Positions 16,397 to 25,542 of a DNA stretch of 56,479 nt are shown piece by piece. The stretch's first letter is position 1. Each line of letters begins with the position of its first letter. This DNA comes from an uncultured Francisella sp. (GTDB lineage: Bacteria; Pseudomonadota; Gammaproteobacteria; Burkholderiales; Neisseriaceae), in contig CALUCM010000007.1 of the NCBI GenBank assembly GCA_943914555.1, positions 1 through 56,479 of the forward strand, read 5' to 3'. The position numbers and the translations under genes are program-made. Under the pieces are notes generated by a model. It did not search any database. It was not told where the DNA came from and saw only the letters and a list, made by a program, of their open reading frames with translations.

Positions 16397-17674
16397 ATGA
16401 AGTTGCTTTATACCCTATTCTCTCTTTTTCTTGCGACCTTATTTCTATTTATTGGTAATGGGTTATTTACCAATTCAAGTAATTTGCTATTGGATCAAGC
16501 AAATATCTCAAAAACTTTAATTGGTTTGGTAAATACCGCCTATTATATTGGAGCTATTTTAAGTGCTATTTCTGCCCATCGTATTGTTTCACGTGTAGGT
16601 CACACCCGTAGTTTTACTTTTTTTGCTTCTATCATGGCAGGCACCATTCTTTGCTATGAGCTGACTACTGATCTTTATTTATGGAGTTTACTGCGTTTTT
16701 CACAAGGCTTCTCTTACTACTCCATCTTAATGATCATTGAAAGCTGGTTGAATGAAAAAAGTGATAGCTCTATTCGCTCTATGGTACTTGGAGTGTATGA
16801 AACAGTCTTTTATCTTGCTTTCGCAATTGGAGCCTTACTGTTAAATGTGGGAAGTGGCTTTGCCCATACCACTATTCTTAGCGCTATTTTCCTACTGCTT
16901 GCAATCATCCCTATCAGTTTCACCAAAATCAGCACCCCGGCCATCCCCGAAACACGCACCATTAGCTTTCCTTCCTTATTCACTATCTCACCCTTAGCAC
17001 TGATTGGTGGCTTGATCAGTGGCTTTATCGTCAACGGTTTTTTCAGTATGACACCCGCCTATACCTCTAGTCTATCTTTTAATGTGCAGCAAACTTCTAT
17101 CTTTCTTACTTGTGCTATGTTAACAGGTTTTTTGGTACAGCTACCTATTGGTCACCTGTCAGATCGCTTTGGTCGGCGTCTGGCTTTACTTGTTACCTCT
17201 GCCATCACCTGTGTGGCAGCAATAAGTGGGGTCTTTTTTGTGAACTTTCCTCTTTTAGAGTATATAAGCGCTGCTATTTTTGGTTTAGGGGCCTTTAGTT
17301 TATATCCACTTAGTTTGGCGCGAGCTCATGATGTTCTCCCGCCTAATTCTTCACTACGAGTTGAAGTCAGTCGCAGTATGATTTTTGCCTACGGTCTTGG
17401 TGCCTTAATAGCTCCTCTCAGTTTGGGGATGGCTTTAGAGAGTTTAGGTAGTATTGGTTTTGATCTACCCATCGTGGCGTTAAGTATCATTTTATTTTTC
17501 TATACTTTAAGTCAGCCTAGGGTAGCACCAGAAAAAAGAGCTCATTATGTCCATGTCAGCCCAAATTCAACAAACACTTTAATTGCCAATGAAGATGGAG
17601 GCAAAACCTCTTCAACTATGACACATTCCTCTACAGAACATATGGCCTTCTTAAATGACCAAGAAGGCCTTTAG
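16397..17674 (+). CDS. Major facilitator superfamily transporter, YcaD-like
   Basis: A 425-aa inner-membrane protein with about 12 hydrophobic segments in two halves. The first half has NTAYYIGAILSAISAHRIVSRVGH and LRFSQGF, the second QLPIGHLSDRFGRR, the MFS loop 2-3 signature (G.L.DR.GRR), and LGAFSLYPLSLARAHD, a segment I associate with the YcaD subgroup. Residues after about 375 form a hydrophilic cytoplasmic tail. The substrate is unknown. A hairpin overlaps the last codons and may end transcription before the ferredoxin gene. It is divergent from murB and the TetR gene, so local regulation by that TetR protein is possible but unproven. Confidence 0.85.
   Translation: MKLLYTLFSLFLATLFLFIGNGLFTNSSNLLLDQANISKTLIGLVNTAYYIGAILSAISAHRIVSRVGHTRSFTFFASIMAGTILCYELTTDLYLWSLLRFSQGFSYYSILMIIESWLNEKSDSSIRSMVLGVYETVFYLAFAIGALLLNVGSGFAHTTILSAIFLLLAIIPISFTKISTPAIPETRTISFPSLFTISPLALIGGLISGFIVNGFFSMTPAYTSSLSFNVQQTSIFLTCAMLTGFLVQLPIGHLSDRFGRRLALLVTSAITCVAAISGVFFVNFPLLEYISAAIFGLGAFSLYPLSLARAHDVLPPNSSLRVEVSRSMIFAYGLGALIAPLSLGMALESLGSIGFDLPIVALSIILFFYTLSQPRVAPEKRAHYVHVSPNSTNTLIANEDGGKTSSTMTHSSTEHMAFLNDQEGL
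17644..17674 (+). terminator. Hairpin overlapping the end of the MFS gene
   Basis: GGCCTTCTT (17644-17652) and AAGAAGGCC (17661-17669) form a perfect 9-bp stem with an 8-base loop, followed by TTTAG, which includes the stop codon. The T tail is short, so termination may be partial. Confidence 0.5.
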
Positions 17675-17758
17675 ACATCTATTCTACTATTTTATAGGTG
17701 ACAGCAATTTTAATCAGGAATAAACTTATCTGTGTTTAAAAAATTAAAAGCAATAATC

Positions 17759-18100
17759 ATGCCTAAAATAACTGTTTTACCTCATGAGACAATCTGCCCA
17801 GATGGTCTTGTCATTGAAGATATTGCCCAAGGAAGTAATCTGTGTGAAGTACTACTTGATCATGGGGTAGATATTGAGCATGCTTGTGAAATGTCCTGTG
17901 CGTGCACGACTTGTCACGTGCACTTGCGCGAAGGCTTTGATACAGTAGCACCTGCCTCAGAAATTGAAGAGGATTTACTAGATATGGCATGGGATCTTGA
18001 TCAAGATTCTCGCCTCAGCTGTCAGACCATCGTGCGCGATCATGATTTGGTAGTGGAAATCCCCAAATACTCTATCAACCATGCCAAAGAAAATGCTTAG
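17759..18100 (+). CDS. fdx: ISC-type [2Fe-2S] ferredoxin
   Basis: A 113-aa adrenodoxin-type ferredoxin that supplies electrons for iron-sulfur cluster assembly. The ligands are C43, C49 and C52 (C-X5-C-X2-C) and C88 in RLSCQT; C47 is the conserved non-ligand cysteine of this group. EEDLLDMAWDL matches the acidic recognition helix. I chose ATG 17759 because MPKITVLPHE is the usual N-terminus; a GTG at 17732 would add nine residues. The isc genes that usually accompany fdx are not in this window; pdxH converges from the other side, seven bases away. Confidence 0.93.
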   Translation: MPKITVLPHETICPDGLVIEDIAQGSNLCEVLLDHGVDIEHACEMSCACTTCHVHLREGFDTVAPASEIEEDLLDMAWDLDQDSRLSCQTIVRDHDLVVEIPKYSINHAKENA

Positions 18101-18107
18101 AAAAATT

Positions 18108-18752
18108 TTATGGATAAAGACGCTCTTTAAGCCAAGCATCTTCTCCTTGTCTACGATATCTAATACGATCATGCAAGCGGCTTGGCCGTCCTTGCCAAAA
18201 CTCTATTTGCTCTGGTATCAGTTCATAGCCTCCCCAAAAAGGAGGTCTTTCTATCTTACCTAAGTGCTTAATCTGAAATTGAGTTACTTTAGCGAGCAAA
18301 TGCTTTTGACTGGTTAATACTTCACTTTGCCGACTCACCCAAGCGCCCAAACGACTTTGATATGGACGACTCATAAAATACTCGTCTGATCGTCTCGAAT
18401 CCAAATGACCCACTTTGCCTTCCACACGTACTTGCCGTTCCAGTTCTGGCCAAAAAAAAGTCAATGCACCGTAGGGGACATTCTCTAATTGCCGTCCTTT
18501 TTGGCTGCGATAATTGGTAAAAAACACAAACCCCACATCACTCACTTCTTTTAATAAAACCATACGTGCACAAGGCCTGCCTTGTTCATTAACAGTGGCC
18601 AAATTCATGGCAGTAGGTTCATTTACTTGAGCTTTGATCGCCTGTGTCAACCAACGCTGAAACTGTATCAAGGGCTGATCCGCTGCTTCTGATAAATGCA
18701 AACTTTCTCGACAGTACTCTTGTCTGATGTCATGTAAATCAATTTTCATCAT
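18108..18752 (-). CDS. pdxH: Pyridoxamine/pyridoxine 5'-phosphate oxidase
   Basis: PdxH is an FMN flavoprotein that oxidizes PNP or PMP to pyridoxal 5'-phosphate. The sequence shows NLATVNEQGRPCARMVLLK, FVFFTNYRSQKGRQL (FMN phosphate site), FFWPELERQVRVEG, SRPYQSRLGAW and the C-terminal EFWQGRPSRLHDR(I)RY followed by WLKERLYP. The length of 214 aa fits the family. The start is ATG 18752; an ATG at 18749 or a GTG at 18761 are alternatives. PLP made here serves MetZ and GlmS-linked metabolism only indirectly. It ends seven bases from the convergent fdx gene. Confidence 0.96.
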   Translation of the reverse strand: MMKIDLHDIRQEYCRESLHLSEAADQPLIQFQRWLTQAIKAQVNEPTAMNLATVNEQGRPCARMVLLKEVSDVGFVFFTNYRSQKGRQLENVPYGALTFFWPELERQVRVEGKVGHLDSRRSDEYFMSRPYQSRLGAWVSRQSEVLTSQKHLLAKVTQFQIKHLGKIERPPFWGGYELIPEQIEFWQGRPSRLHDRIRYRRQGEDAWLKERLYP

Positions 18753-18898
18753 TTTTCTCACAAATTGACTACTACATTTTCGTCTTTGTGCTTTATCCTA
18801 ATCGACAGCAAAGCAGTCCCAATGATAAGATAAACGCTTATGTAAAAGCAAATTCTTACATAACAACATAAAAACCCGTTATCTTTAGTTATACGTAT

Positions 18899-19873
18899 AT
18901 GGAAAATATAGAAAAAATTAATCTAGAAGGTATCGATAACATTGCTTTACAACGCCTTTGTGGGGTACTAGATCAAAATCTTGAACAAATCGGCAAACAA
19001 CTTGAACTTAAAATCACCAGACAGCGCCAATGTCTACTAATTAGCGGAAGACAAGCACAATTAGGAGCAACTCTCGTTCATCATCTTCTCAAGACAGCTG
19101 GACAAAAAGATATTGGAGCACAGGAAATTCACCTGGCTACCATCGCTTTAACCCATAAAATCACTCCCCTTACCTCTGTTGATAATAATGAACAAAGAAT
19201 CATCTCTCAACCCAATACTTTTAAAACCCAACGTCTGGTAATCCAAGGCAAAACGCCAAACCAAAATACCTACATTCAAGCTCTGCTCGATTATGATATT
19301 GTCTTTGGCTTGGGGCCAGCTGGTACTGGTAAAACCTATCTCGCTGTTGCAGCTGCAGTAGAGGCTTTACGAAAACATGAGATTGAAAAAATTATCTTAG
19401 TACGTCCCGCTGTAGAAGCGGGTGAAAAATTGGGTTTCTTACCGGGAGACCTTAGCCAAAAAATTGATCCTTATTTGCGTCCTCTTTATGACGCCCTTCA
19501 TGAATTTATGGGTGCTGAAATAGTCAACCGATTTATAGAAAAAGGGGTAATTGAGCTTGCCCCTTTGGCCTATATGCGTGGACGTACCCTTAATCATGCC
19601 TTTATCATCTTGGACGAAGCGCAAAATACTACCAAAGAACAAATGAAAATGTTTTTAACGCGCATTGGTTTTGGTACTAAGACTGTGATTACCGGAGATT
19701 TAACTCAAATTGATTTGCCTGCTCATATCTATAGTGGTTTAAAAGATGCCTATACCAAACTAAAAGCAATTCAAGAAATCTACTTTCATCAATTTGAAAG
19801 CAAAGATATCATTCGTCATCCTTTGGTACAAAAAATTGTTAATGCCTACCAAATTAATCCTAGTGAAGGTTAA
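18899..19873 (+). CDS. ybeZ: PhoH-like ATPase (YbeZ)
   Basis: A 324-aa PhoH-family P-loop protein. Walker A is GPAGTGKTYLA near residue 139, Walker B is FIILDEAQNTT near 238, and GFGTKTVITGD follows. The N-terminal 100 residues form the usual YbeZ extension with a KH-like region. In E. coli, YbeZ works with the endoribonuclease YbeY in 16S rRNA maturation and ribosome quality control, and ybeY normally lies next to it. Here ybeY is not adjacent; uup starts six bases downstream instead. No good Shine-Dalgarno sequence precedes ATG 18899. The family is certain, the exact role is inferred. Confidence 0.9.
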   Translation: MENIEKINLEGIDNIALQRLCGVLDQNLEQIGKQLELKITRQRQCLLISGRQAQLGATLVHHLLKTAGQKDIGAQEIHLATIALTHKITPLTSVDNNEQRIISQPNTFKTQRLVIQGKTPNQNTYIQALLDYDIVFGLGPAGTGKTYLAVAAAVEALRKHEIEKIILVRPAVEAGEKLGFLPGDLSQKIDPYLRPLYDALHEFMGAEIVNRFIEKGVIELAPLAYMRGRTLNHAFIILDEAQNTTKEQMKMFLTRIGFGTKTVITGDLTQIDLPAHIYSGLKDAYTKLKAIQEIYFHQFESKDIIRHPLVQKIVNAYQINPSEG

Positions 19874-19879
19874 TAGCTC

Positions 19880-21775
19880 ATGATCGATGTGATTTTTGGT
19901 GAACGTCTTTACTTTGCCTTGGGGCATCACCAACTATTAGATAACACTGAATTTCGCTTAAAACGAGGAGAACATTTAGGTCTCATTGGCCGTAATGGCA
20001 CTGGTAAATCTTCCTTTCTGAAAATATTGGCCGGCTTAACCCCTTTAGATGATGGTAACATTCGCTTTGAACGCAATTTATCAATTGTCTATATTGCTCA
20101 ACAAACCATCTTAGATCCTAATTTAACTATTCGCCAGACAATTGCCAAGGCATTAAATGAAGAACAGGCGCTTTTAAAAGAGTATCAGCAACAGCAAAAA
20201 TTGCTAAGCCAATATCCGCAGAACATAGAGATACTGACAAAAATCCAAGAATTACAATTAAAATTAGATATCTGCGGCTCTTGGCAAATAGAACAGCGAA
20301 TCAGTGAATTGATAGATCAATTCAATTTATCAGCAAATACAATGATTCGCACTTTATCTGGGGGACAAAAGAAAAAAGTGCAGCTAGCCCAAGCCTGGAT
20401 AAAACAACCAGATGTGCTGCTACTGGATGAACCAACCAATCATCTTGATATTGACCACATCATATGGTTAGAAGAGTTATTACGCGGATTTAATGGTGCA
20501 TTGGTGGTAATCACTCATGATCGCTATTTTCTTGATCATGTGGTCACACGCATTGTGGAACTAGATCGGGGAATTTTAAGAAGCTATCCAGGTAACTTTG
20601 CTGTTTATCAAAAGCGAAAGGCACAGGAACTAGCAATTGAAGAAAATGCAAACCGAGAATTTGATAAATTTCATGCACAAGAAGAAATCTGGATTAGAAA
20701 AGGTATAAAAGCACGTCGTACCCGCAATGAGGGAAGAGTCAAGCGTCTAAAAGCATTGCGCAATGAGCACAATAACAGAAAAGAACGTCAAGGCACGGTA
20801 CATTTTCATTGTGCAACAGTGAAAAAAAGCGGCAAGATCGTGGCCGAATTAAATGATGTCAGCTTTAGTTATGACGCACAAACCCCTATTATCGCTAACT
20901 ATAGCACTATAATCAAACGCGGGGATAAGATAGGCCTAGTCGGTCCCAATGGCATTGGTAAAAGTACTTTCTTGCGTTTGGTGCTGGGAGAAATTGAACC
21001 TACTGGTGGACACATTCAACGTGGTAATCAACAATCCTTGATTTACTTTGATCAATTTAGAAACCAATTAAATGACAACGATACAGTATTTGATACCGTT
21101 GGCGATGGCAAAGATACTATACTGATCAATGGTAAAAGTTTACATGTTATCAGCTACTTAGAAGATTTTCTTTTTCCGCCACAGCGATTACACAGTCCTG
21201 TTGCCGCTTTATCAGGTGGAGAGAAAAATCGCTTGTTATTAGCAAAGCTATTTACCAAACCTGCCAATATCATAATATTGGATGAGCCAACTAATGATTT
21301 GGATATTGAAACACAACAGGTATTAGAAAATTTATTAAACGATTTTACAGGAACAGTATTTTTGGTCAGTCATGACCGTGCTTTTCTTGATGCAGTTGCA
21401 ACCCAGGTAATCTTATTTGAAGGAAATGGTATTCTAACTGACTATATCGGCGATTATCACGATTACCAAGTTAGAAAAAAGCACACTAATAAAGATAAAA
21501 CGGTCAGCCAACCTGTGAGTCGACAAGAGAAAAAAAATAAATTATCACAAGGTATGACGAGTAAAGAAAAAAAAGAATTTACTGCTCTTCCTCAAGAAAT
21601 TGAACGCTTAGAGGCAGAATTAAACGGCGTGCAACAAGCTTTACTAGAACCCAATATTTTTAAAGATAATTATGCACAAGCTCGTCGCTATCAGCAGCAA
21701 ATTTATGAATTAGAACAGCAGATTGAAAATAAATTTTCTCGCTGGGATGAATTGGAAAATAAAGTAAATCACTAA
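19880..21775 (+). CDS. uup: ABC-F ATPase, Uup type
   Basis: A soluble 631-aa protein with two ABC domains and no membrane segments. First domain: Walker A GRNGTGKSS near residue 38, signature LSGGQKKKV, Walker B VLLLDEPTNHLD. Second domain: GPNGIGKST, LSGGEKNRL, IIILDEPTNDLD. The C-terminal 90 residues form a lysine-rich coiled coil (KEKKEFTALPQEIERLEAEL), which separates Uup from EttA and YheS. Uup acts on ribosomes and also binds branched DNA; its loss raises precise transposon excision in E. coli. It lies six bases after ybeZ, which suits a shared ribosome role, and 77 bases before ribBX. Confidence 0.92.
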   Translation: MIDVIFGERLYFALGHHQLLDNTEFRLKRGEHLGLIGRNGTGKSSFLKILAGLTPLDDGNIRFERNLSIVYIAQQTILDPNLTIRQTIAKALNEEQALLKEYQQQQKLLSQYPQNIEILTKIQELQLKLDICGSWQIEQRISELIDQFNLSANTMIRTLSGGQKKKVQLAQAWIKQPDVLLLDEPTNHLDIDHIIWLEELLRGFNGALVVITHDRYFLDHVVTRIVELDRGILRSYPGNFAVYQKRKAQELAIEENANREFDKFHAQEEIWIRKGIKARRTRNEGRVKRLKALRNEHNNRKERQGTVHFHCATVKKSGKIVAELNDVSFSYDAQTPIIANYSTIIKRGDKIGLVGPNGIGKSTFLRLVLGEIEPTGGHIQRGNQQSLIYFDQFRNQLNDNDTVFDTVGDGKDTILINGKSLHVISYLEDFLFPPQRLHSPVAALSGGEKNRLLLAKLFTKPANIIILDEPTNDLDIETQQVLENLLNDFTGTVFLVSHDRAFLDAVATQVILFEGNGILTDYIGDYHDYQVRKKHTNKDKTVSQPVSRQEKKNKLSQGMTSKEKKEFTALPQEIERLEAELNGVQQALLEPNIFKDNYAQARRYQQQIYELEQQIENKFSRWDELENKVNH

Positions 21776-21852
21776 ATAATTTTAGGTTGAAACAATCATT
21801 GTATGTCATATGTCACTAACCTCAATTGTGATTACTTACTAAGGAATATGAA

Positions 21853-22959
21853 ATGGTTTTTAATTCAATAGAAGAAATAATTGCAGATGTGCGCGTAGGT
21901 AAAATGGTGATCATTGTTGATGATGAGCAAAGAGAAAATGAGGGAGATCTGTTAATTGCTGCTAGCCATATCACACCTGAAAATATCAATTTCATGATTA
22001 CCCATGCCAGAGGTTTGGTGTGCCTAAGTTTAACAGAATCACGCTGTAGACAACTTAATTTAACACCCATGGTGAATATCAATGGTAGTCAATTTGGTAC
22101 TGGATTCACGCAATCTATAGAGGCTGCGAAAGGAGTAACAACAGGTATCTCGGCAGCTGATCGCAGCAAAACAATTCAAACAGCAGTTGCTATTAATGCC
22201 AAAGCAGAGGATCTTGTTCGACCTGGGCACATTTTTCCTATTATGGCCAGAAAAGGTGGTGTGTTATGTAGAGCAGGCCATACTGAGGCAGGATGTGATC
22301 TAGCAAGGCTGGCAGACTTAGAACCGGCGGCAGTGATCTGCGAAATCATCAATAATGATGGAAGCATGGCACAGAGAAATGATTTAAAAACTTTTGCTCA
22401 AAAACATCAGCTCAAAATTGGAACTATCGCTGACCTAATCCAATATCGAATCAATCATGAGAGCATCATCAAAGAAATCGATAGCTACCCCGTCACCACC
22501 ATTTTTGGTCAATTTACCGCACATGTTTTTGAAGATACACCATCTCAAAGCGCACATACCGCTCTAGTCAAAGGTGATCTGCAACAAGGAATTAGTAAAG
22601 TTAGCGTACATAGCTCTTTTTCTCTCAAAGATTTAACTAGCATAGTTAATGCCTCTTGTCCCAACGCAGATTGGCCTTTTTATGCTGCGCTCAAAGTAAT
22701 TGCCCAGTCTCAACAAGGTGTATTTATCATGACAGCTAGCCCATATGACAGCCATGGTGCACAAAAAAAGTTCATTAAACATTATTCTAACCAACTGATT
22801 AGTGGCAATAAGCCTGATTTAGCAATTGGTATTAGTTCACAAATATTAAAATATTTAGGTATTAATGAACTAGAATTATTGTCTTCACGCACTAACTTTC
22901 TTTCCTGGCAAGGATTTAATTTAAACATTAAGGATTATATTGAACCTTATGATGCTTAA
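21853..22959 (+). CDS. ribB: 3,4-dihydroxy-2-butanone-4-phosphate synthase with a degenerate GTP cyclohydrolase II-like domain
   Basis: The N-terminal domain (1-200) is RibB: it makes the four-carbon riboflavin precursor from ribulose 5-phosphate. DDEQRENEGDL (23-33), the GTGFTQSIEA region, RPGHIFPIMARKGGVLCRAGHTEA and DGSMAQRNDL are all conserved. The C-terminal domain (about 205-368) has the GTP cyclohydrolase II fold length but lacks the zinc cysteines (C-X10-C-X-C) and the RGHEG-type substrate motifs, so it should not be active. This matches the RibBX arrangement described in proteobacteria, in which a separate RibA supplies cyclohydrolase. The start has AGGAA six bases upstream. No FMN riboswitch fits into the 77-base upstream gap. 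Confidence 0.93.
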   Translation: MVFNSIEEIIADVRVGKMVIIVDDEQRENEGDLLIAASHITPENINFMITHARGLVCLSLTESRCRQLNLTPMVNINGSQFGTGFTQSIEAAKGVTTGISAADRSKTIQTAVAINAKAEDLVRPGHIFPIMARKGGVLCRAGHTEAGCDLARLADLEPAAVICEIINNDGSMAQRNDLKTFAQKHQLKIGTIADLIQYRINHESIIKEIDSYPVTTIFGQFTAHVFEDTPSQSAHTALVKGDLQQGISKVSVHSSFSLKDLTSIVNASCPNADWPFYAALKVIAQSQQGVFIMTASPYDSHGAQKKFIKHYSNQLISGNKPDLAIGISSQILKYLGINELELLSSRTNFLSWQGFNLNIKDYIEPYDA

Positions 22960-22970
22960 GTAGCTGAGCT

Positions 22971-23732
22971 TTAGTCATTACCTGATTTCACTAAACCGTA
23001 TAAATGATATGCATGATTTTTAATCATGTTTTGCTTGATTTGCCAATCAGGCATCAATAACTGCATCAATCGATAAAAGCGTGCTGAATGATTAGCTTCT
23101 TTTAGATGACATAATTCATGGACAATCACATAATCAATCAAATCTTCTGGTAACTTGATCAAATGCAGATTAAGAGTAATGGTTTTTAAATGATGTCTGC
23201 AATTTCCCCATTGCGATTTCATTTTACGAATTCGTAAAACGGGTAGTTCCTCAATCCAACAGGCTTGCGCCGCCAAATACTGCAGTCTAGACAAAAAATG
23301 ATGCATGGCCTGTTTGTGATACCAACGATCTAAGCAATTGGCTAAAATTTCTTTATTTTTAGCCAAGGCTTCTGTGACAAGAAAACCTTTGTCTGCTTGC
23401 CACATTAGAGCAGATTTTGGTTTGTCCTTGCTTAAACATAAAGGATAATATTGGCCAAGATAACACACATAACTTCCAATCGATAAAGACATAACTTTGG
23501 TATTTGATAAAAAATCTTGACGTTTTTCTAGCTGTTTTTTGATCCAAGTTTCATGAGTAAACAAAAATTTTTTAATCATTACTTCACTTGCTTCTTTCGC
23601 CACCTTAACATGCAGCTGACCCAAAGGATCAACTACCAAACGCCAAGAGTATGCACAACGTCTGCTATTTCTTTCTATCAAACAAGAAATCAATTGACCA
23701 TCTAAAACAATATTAATGGTTTGTTGTGCCAT
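22971..23732 (-). CDS. YgjP-like zinc metallopeptidase domain protein
   Basis: A 253-aa protein of the YgjP (DUF45/WLM-like) family. HELCHLKEANHSARFY supplies the gluzincin-type motif: H205 and H209 of HELCH and H215. KSQWGNCRHHLKTITLN just before it is the family hallmark (K.RWGSC......I.LN). The N-terminal half is a beta-rich region with IKKQLEKR. No signal peptide is seen, so it is probably cytoplasmic. Substrates are not established in the family. I chose ATG 23732; it overlaps the end of folP by 20 bases, while the longer frame would overlap far more. It is convergent with ribBX, 11 bases away. Confidence 0.88.
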   Translation of the reverse strand: MAQQTINIVLDGQLISCLIERNSRRCAYSWRLVVDPLGQLHVKVAKEASEVMIKKFLFTHETWIKKQLEKRQDFLSNTKVMSLSIGSYVCYLGQYYPLCLSKDKPKSALMWQADKGFLVTEALAKNKEILANCLDRWYHKQAMHHFLSRLQYLAAQACWIEELPVLRIRKMKSQWGNCRHHLKTITLNLHLIKLPEDLIDYVIVHELCHLKEANHSARFYRLMQLLMPDWQIKQNMIKNHAYHLYGLVKSGND

Positions 23733-24564
23733 GATAAAGCGCAAAATAGGTAGACAAGCCCTGAGAAAGCGCGCGCACATCATGTGTTCTAATAATAGAA
23801 GCTCCTTGATGAACACAAGCAAGTTCTGCAACTAAGGTAGCTGCGCCTCGTTGTAAGGGATTTTTTTCTCCCGTGATGTCCGCAAACAAACGCTTACGAG
23901 ATACTCCAAGCAAAAGTGGATAACCTCCTAAATCTTCTTTCAACAAGGCAAGTTCGCGCAATAAAGTGAGATTATGAGACAGGGTTTTGCCAAAACCAAT
24001 GCCTGGATCAAATACCAATCGGTCTACTGCAATACCATTTTGCTGGCACAGTTGCATACGCTGTTGCAAAAATGAAGCCACTTCTTCACGCACATTATGA
24101 TAATGAGGCTGTTTTTGCATTGACATTGGCTCATTTTGCATGTGCATGAGAACAATAGCAATAGCAGGTGATTGACGCATAAGATCAAAACTACCTGCAT
24201 CCTGCAACGCGTTCACATCATTGACCATATCAACATATCCCTTATCGATGGCTCGCTGCATGGTAATGCAATGGCGTGTATCTAAAGAAATGGGAATGTT
24301 CCATGAACTCACTTCCTTAAGCACTTGTTCTACTCGCCGCCATTCTTCAGTAACATCTACTGGAATAGCACCCGGACGCGTTGACTCTCCTCCAATATCC
24401 AATAGATCTGCCCCATCATCCAACAAACTCTGGGCATGATGCAAAATTGCCGATAAACTATGACTATATAAAGCACCGTCTGAGAAAGAATCAGGAGTCA
24501 CATTCACAATACCCATAATCTTGGGTGTTTGTATATCTAAAGAAAATCGTCCGCACTTTATCAT
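23713..24564 (-). CDS. folP: Dihydropteroate synthase
   Basis: FolP (283 aa) joins p-aminobenzoate to dihydropterin pyrophosphate and is the sulfonamide target. The sequence shows IMGIVNVTPDSFSDG (17-31), LLDIGGESTRPGA, VNDVNAL, FDPGIGFGKT, LGVSRKR and the C-terminal IIRTHDV. All are canonical. It starts 16 bases after trxB and overlaps the YgjP-like gene by 20 bases. The normal neighbour glmM is not present here; instead the unit links folP with folD of the same one-carbon/folate system through trxB and a membrane protein. Confidence 0.97.
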   Translation of the reverse strand: MIKCGRFSLDIQTPKIMGIVNVTPDSFSDGALYSHSLSAILHHAQSLLDDGADLLDIGGESTRPGAIPVDVTEEWRRVEQVLKEVSSWNIPISLDTRHCITMQRAIDKGYVDMVNDVNALQDAGSFDLMRQSPAIAIVLMHMQNEPMSMQKQPHYHNVREEVASFLQQRMQLCQQNGIAVDRLVFDPGIGFGKTLSHNLTLLRELALLKEDLGGYPLLLGVSRKRLFADITGEKNPLQRGAATLVAELACVHQGASIIRTHDVRALSQGLSTYFALYHGTTNH

Positions 24565-24580
24565 CTCAAAACTATCAATA

Positions 24581-25540
24581 TTATTGTTGGAATAAAAAAT
24601 ATCTTTCTACATCCAAAGCTGCTTGACAACCACTAGCAGCACTAGTGATTGCTTGACGATAAATAGGATCACTGACATCCCCTGCAGCAAAAACACCTGG
24701 AATACTGGTTGCTGTTACTCCCCTACTTTTATCTTCACCCACAACAATATAACCATTGTTATCTAAAGCTAGCTGCCCTTGCATTATTTCAGTATTGGGG
24801 CGATGACCAATTGCAATAAAGACCCCTTGTAATTTAAGCTCTTCTTGCTTACTTTGATCAAGGGTAGATACTAAACAAATAGCATTAACACCTTTCTCAT
24901 CCCCTAACACTTCTGCCAATTGATAATTGAGCTTCAATTCAATTATTCCTTTATCCACTGCCTGCTGTAACTCATCAACCATAATTGGCTCTGCACGAAA
25001 TCTATCACGACGATGAATTAAGTATACCTTACGCGCAATATGTGACAAATAAAGGGCTTCCGATAAGGCAGTATTGCCCCCCCCAACCACTGCCACTATT
25101 TTATTTTTATAAAAAAAACCATCACAGGTGGCACAAGCAGATACTCCTTGACCTTTAAAAAGTTCTTCACTGGGTAAACCAAGATATTTGGCAGATGCAC
25201 CGGTAGCGATAATTAAAGCATCGCAACTGTAACTATACTCACCATAGAGCATAAAAGGAGTGTGTTGCAACTGTACTTGATGAATATGATCTGAGATGAT
25301 CTCGGTGGCAAATCGCTGGGCATGTAAAGCAAACCGCCTCATTAAATCTGGACCCTGAACACCATCAACATCAGCGGGCCAATTATCAATTTCAGTAGCG
25401 GTCATTAACTGACCTCCTTGTGCTATACCCGTGATCAACACCGGTTTTAAATTGGCCCGCGCAGCGTATATGGCTGCTGTATAACCGGCAGGACCTGAAC
25501 CTAAAATAATCAAACGATGATGTTGAGGTACTTGCAACAT
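24581..25540 (-). CDS. trxB: Thioredoxin reductase
   Basis: TrxB (319 aa) passes electrons from NADPH through FAD to thioredoxin. FAD binding is at GSGPAGYTAA (14-23), the redox pair is C136/C139 in CATCDGFF, the NADPH motif is VVGGGNTALSEA, and AAGDVSDPIYRQAITSAASG closes the FAD site. It is the low-molecular-weight type. A G8 run (25077-25084) encodes the GGG of the NADPH motif. It starts two bases after the membrane protein gene, so these two are almost certainly cotranscribed with folD upstream and folP downstream. Confidence 0.97.
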   Translation of the reverse strand: MLQVPQHHRLIILGSGPAGYTAAIYAARANLKPVLITGIAQGGQLMTATEIDNWPADVDGVQGPDLMRRFALHAQRFATEIISDHIHQVQLQHTPFMLYGEYSYSCDALIIATGASAKYLGLPSEELFKGQGVSACATCDGFFYKNKIVAVVGGGNTALSEALYLSHIARKVYLIHRRDRFRAEPIMVDELQQAVDKGIIELKLNYQLAEVLGDEKGVNAICLVSTLDQSKQEELKLQGVFIAIGHRPNTEIMQGQLALDNNGYIVVGEDKSRGVTATSIPGVFAAGDVSDPIYRQAITSAASGCQAALDVERYFLFQQ

Positions 25541-25542
25541 AT

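Noticed and set aside
21776..21852. FMN riboswitch before ribBX
   Set aside because: Only 77 bases are available and none of the conserved RFN elements is seen.
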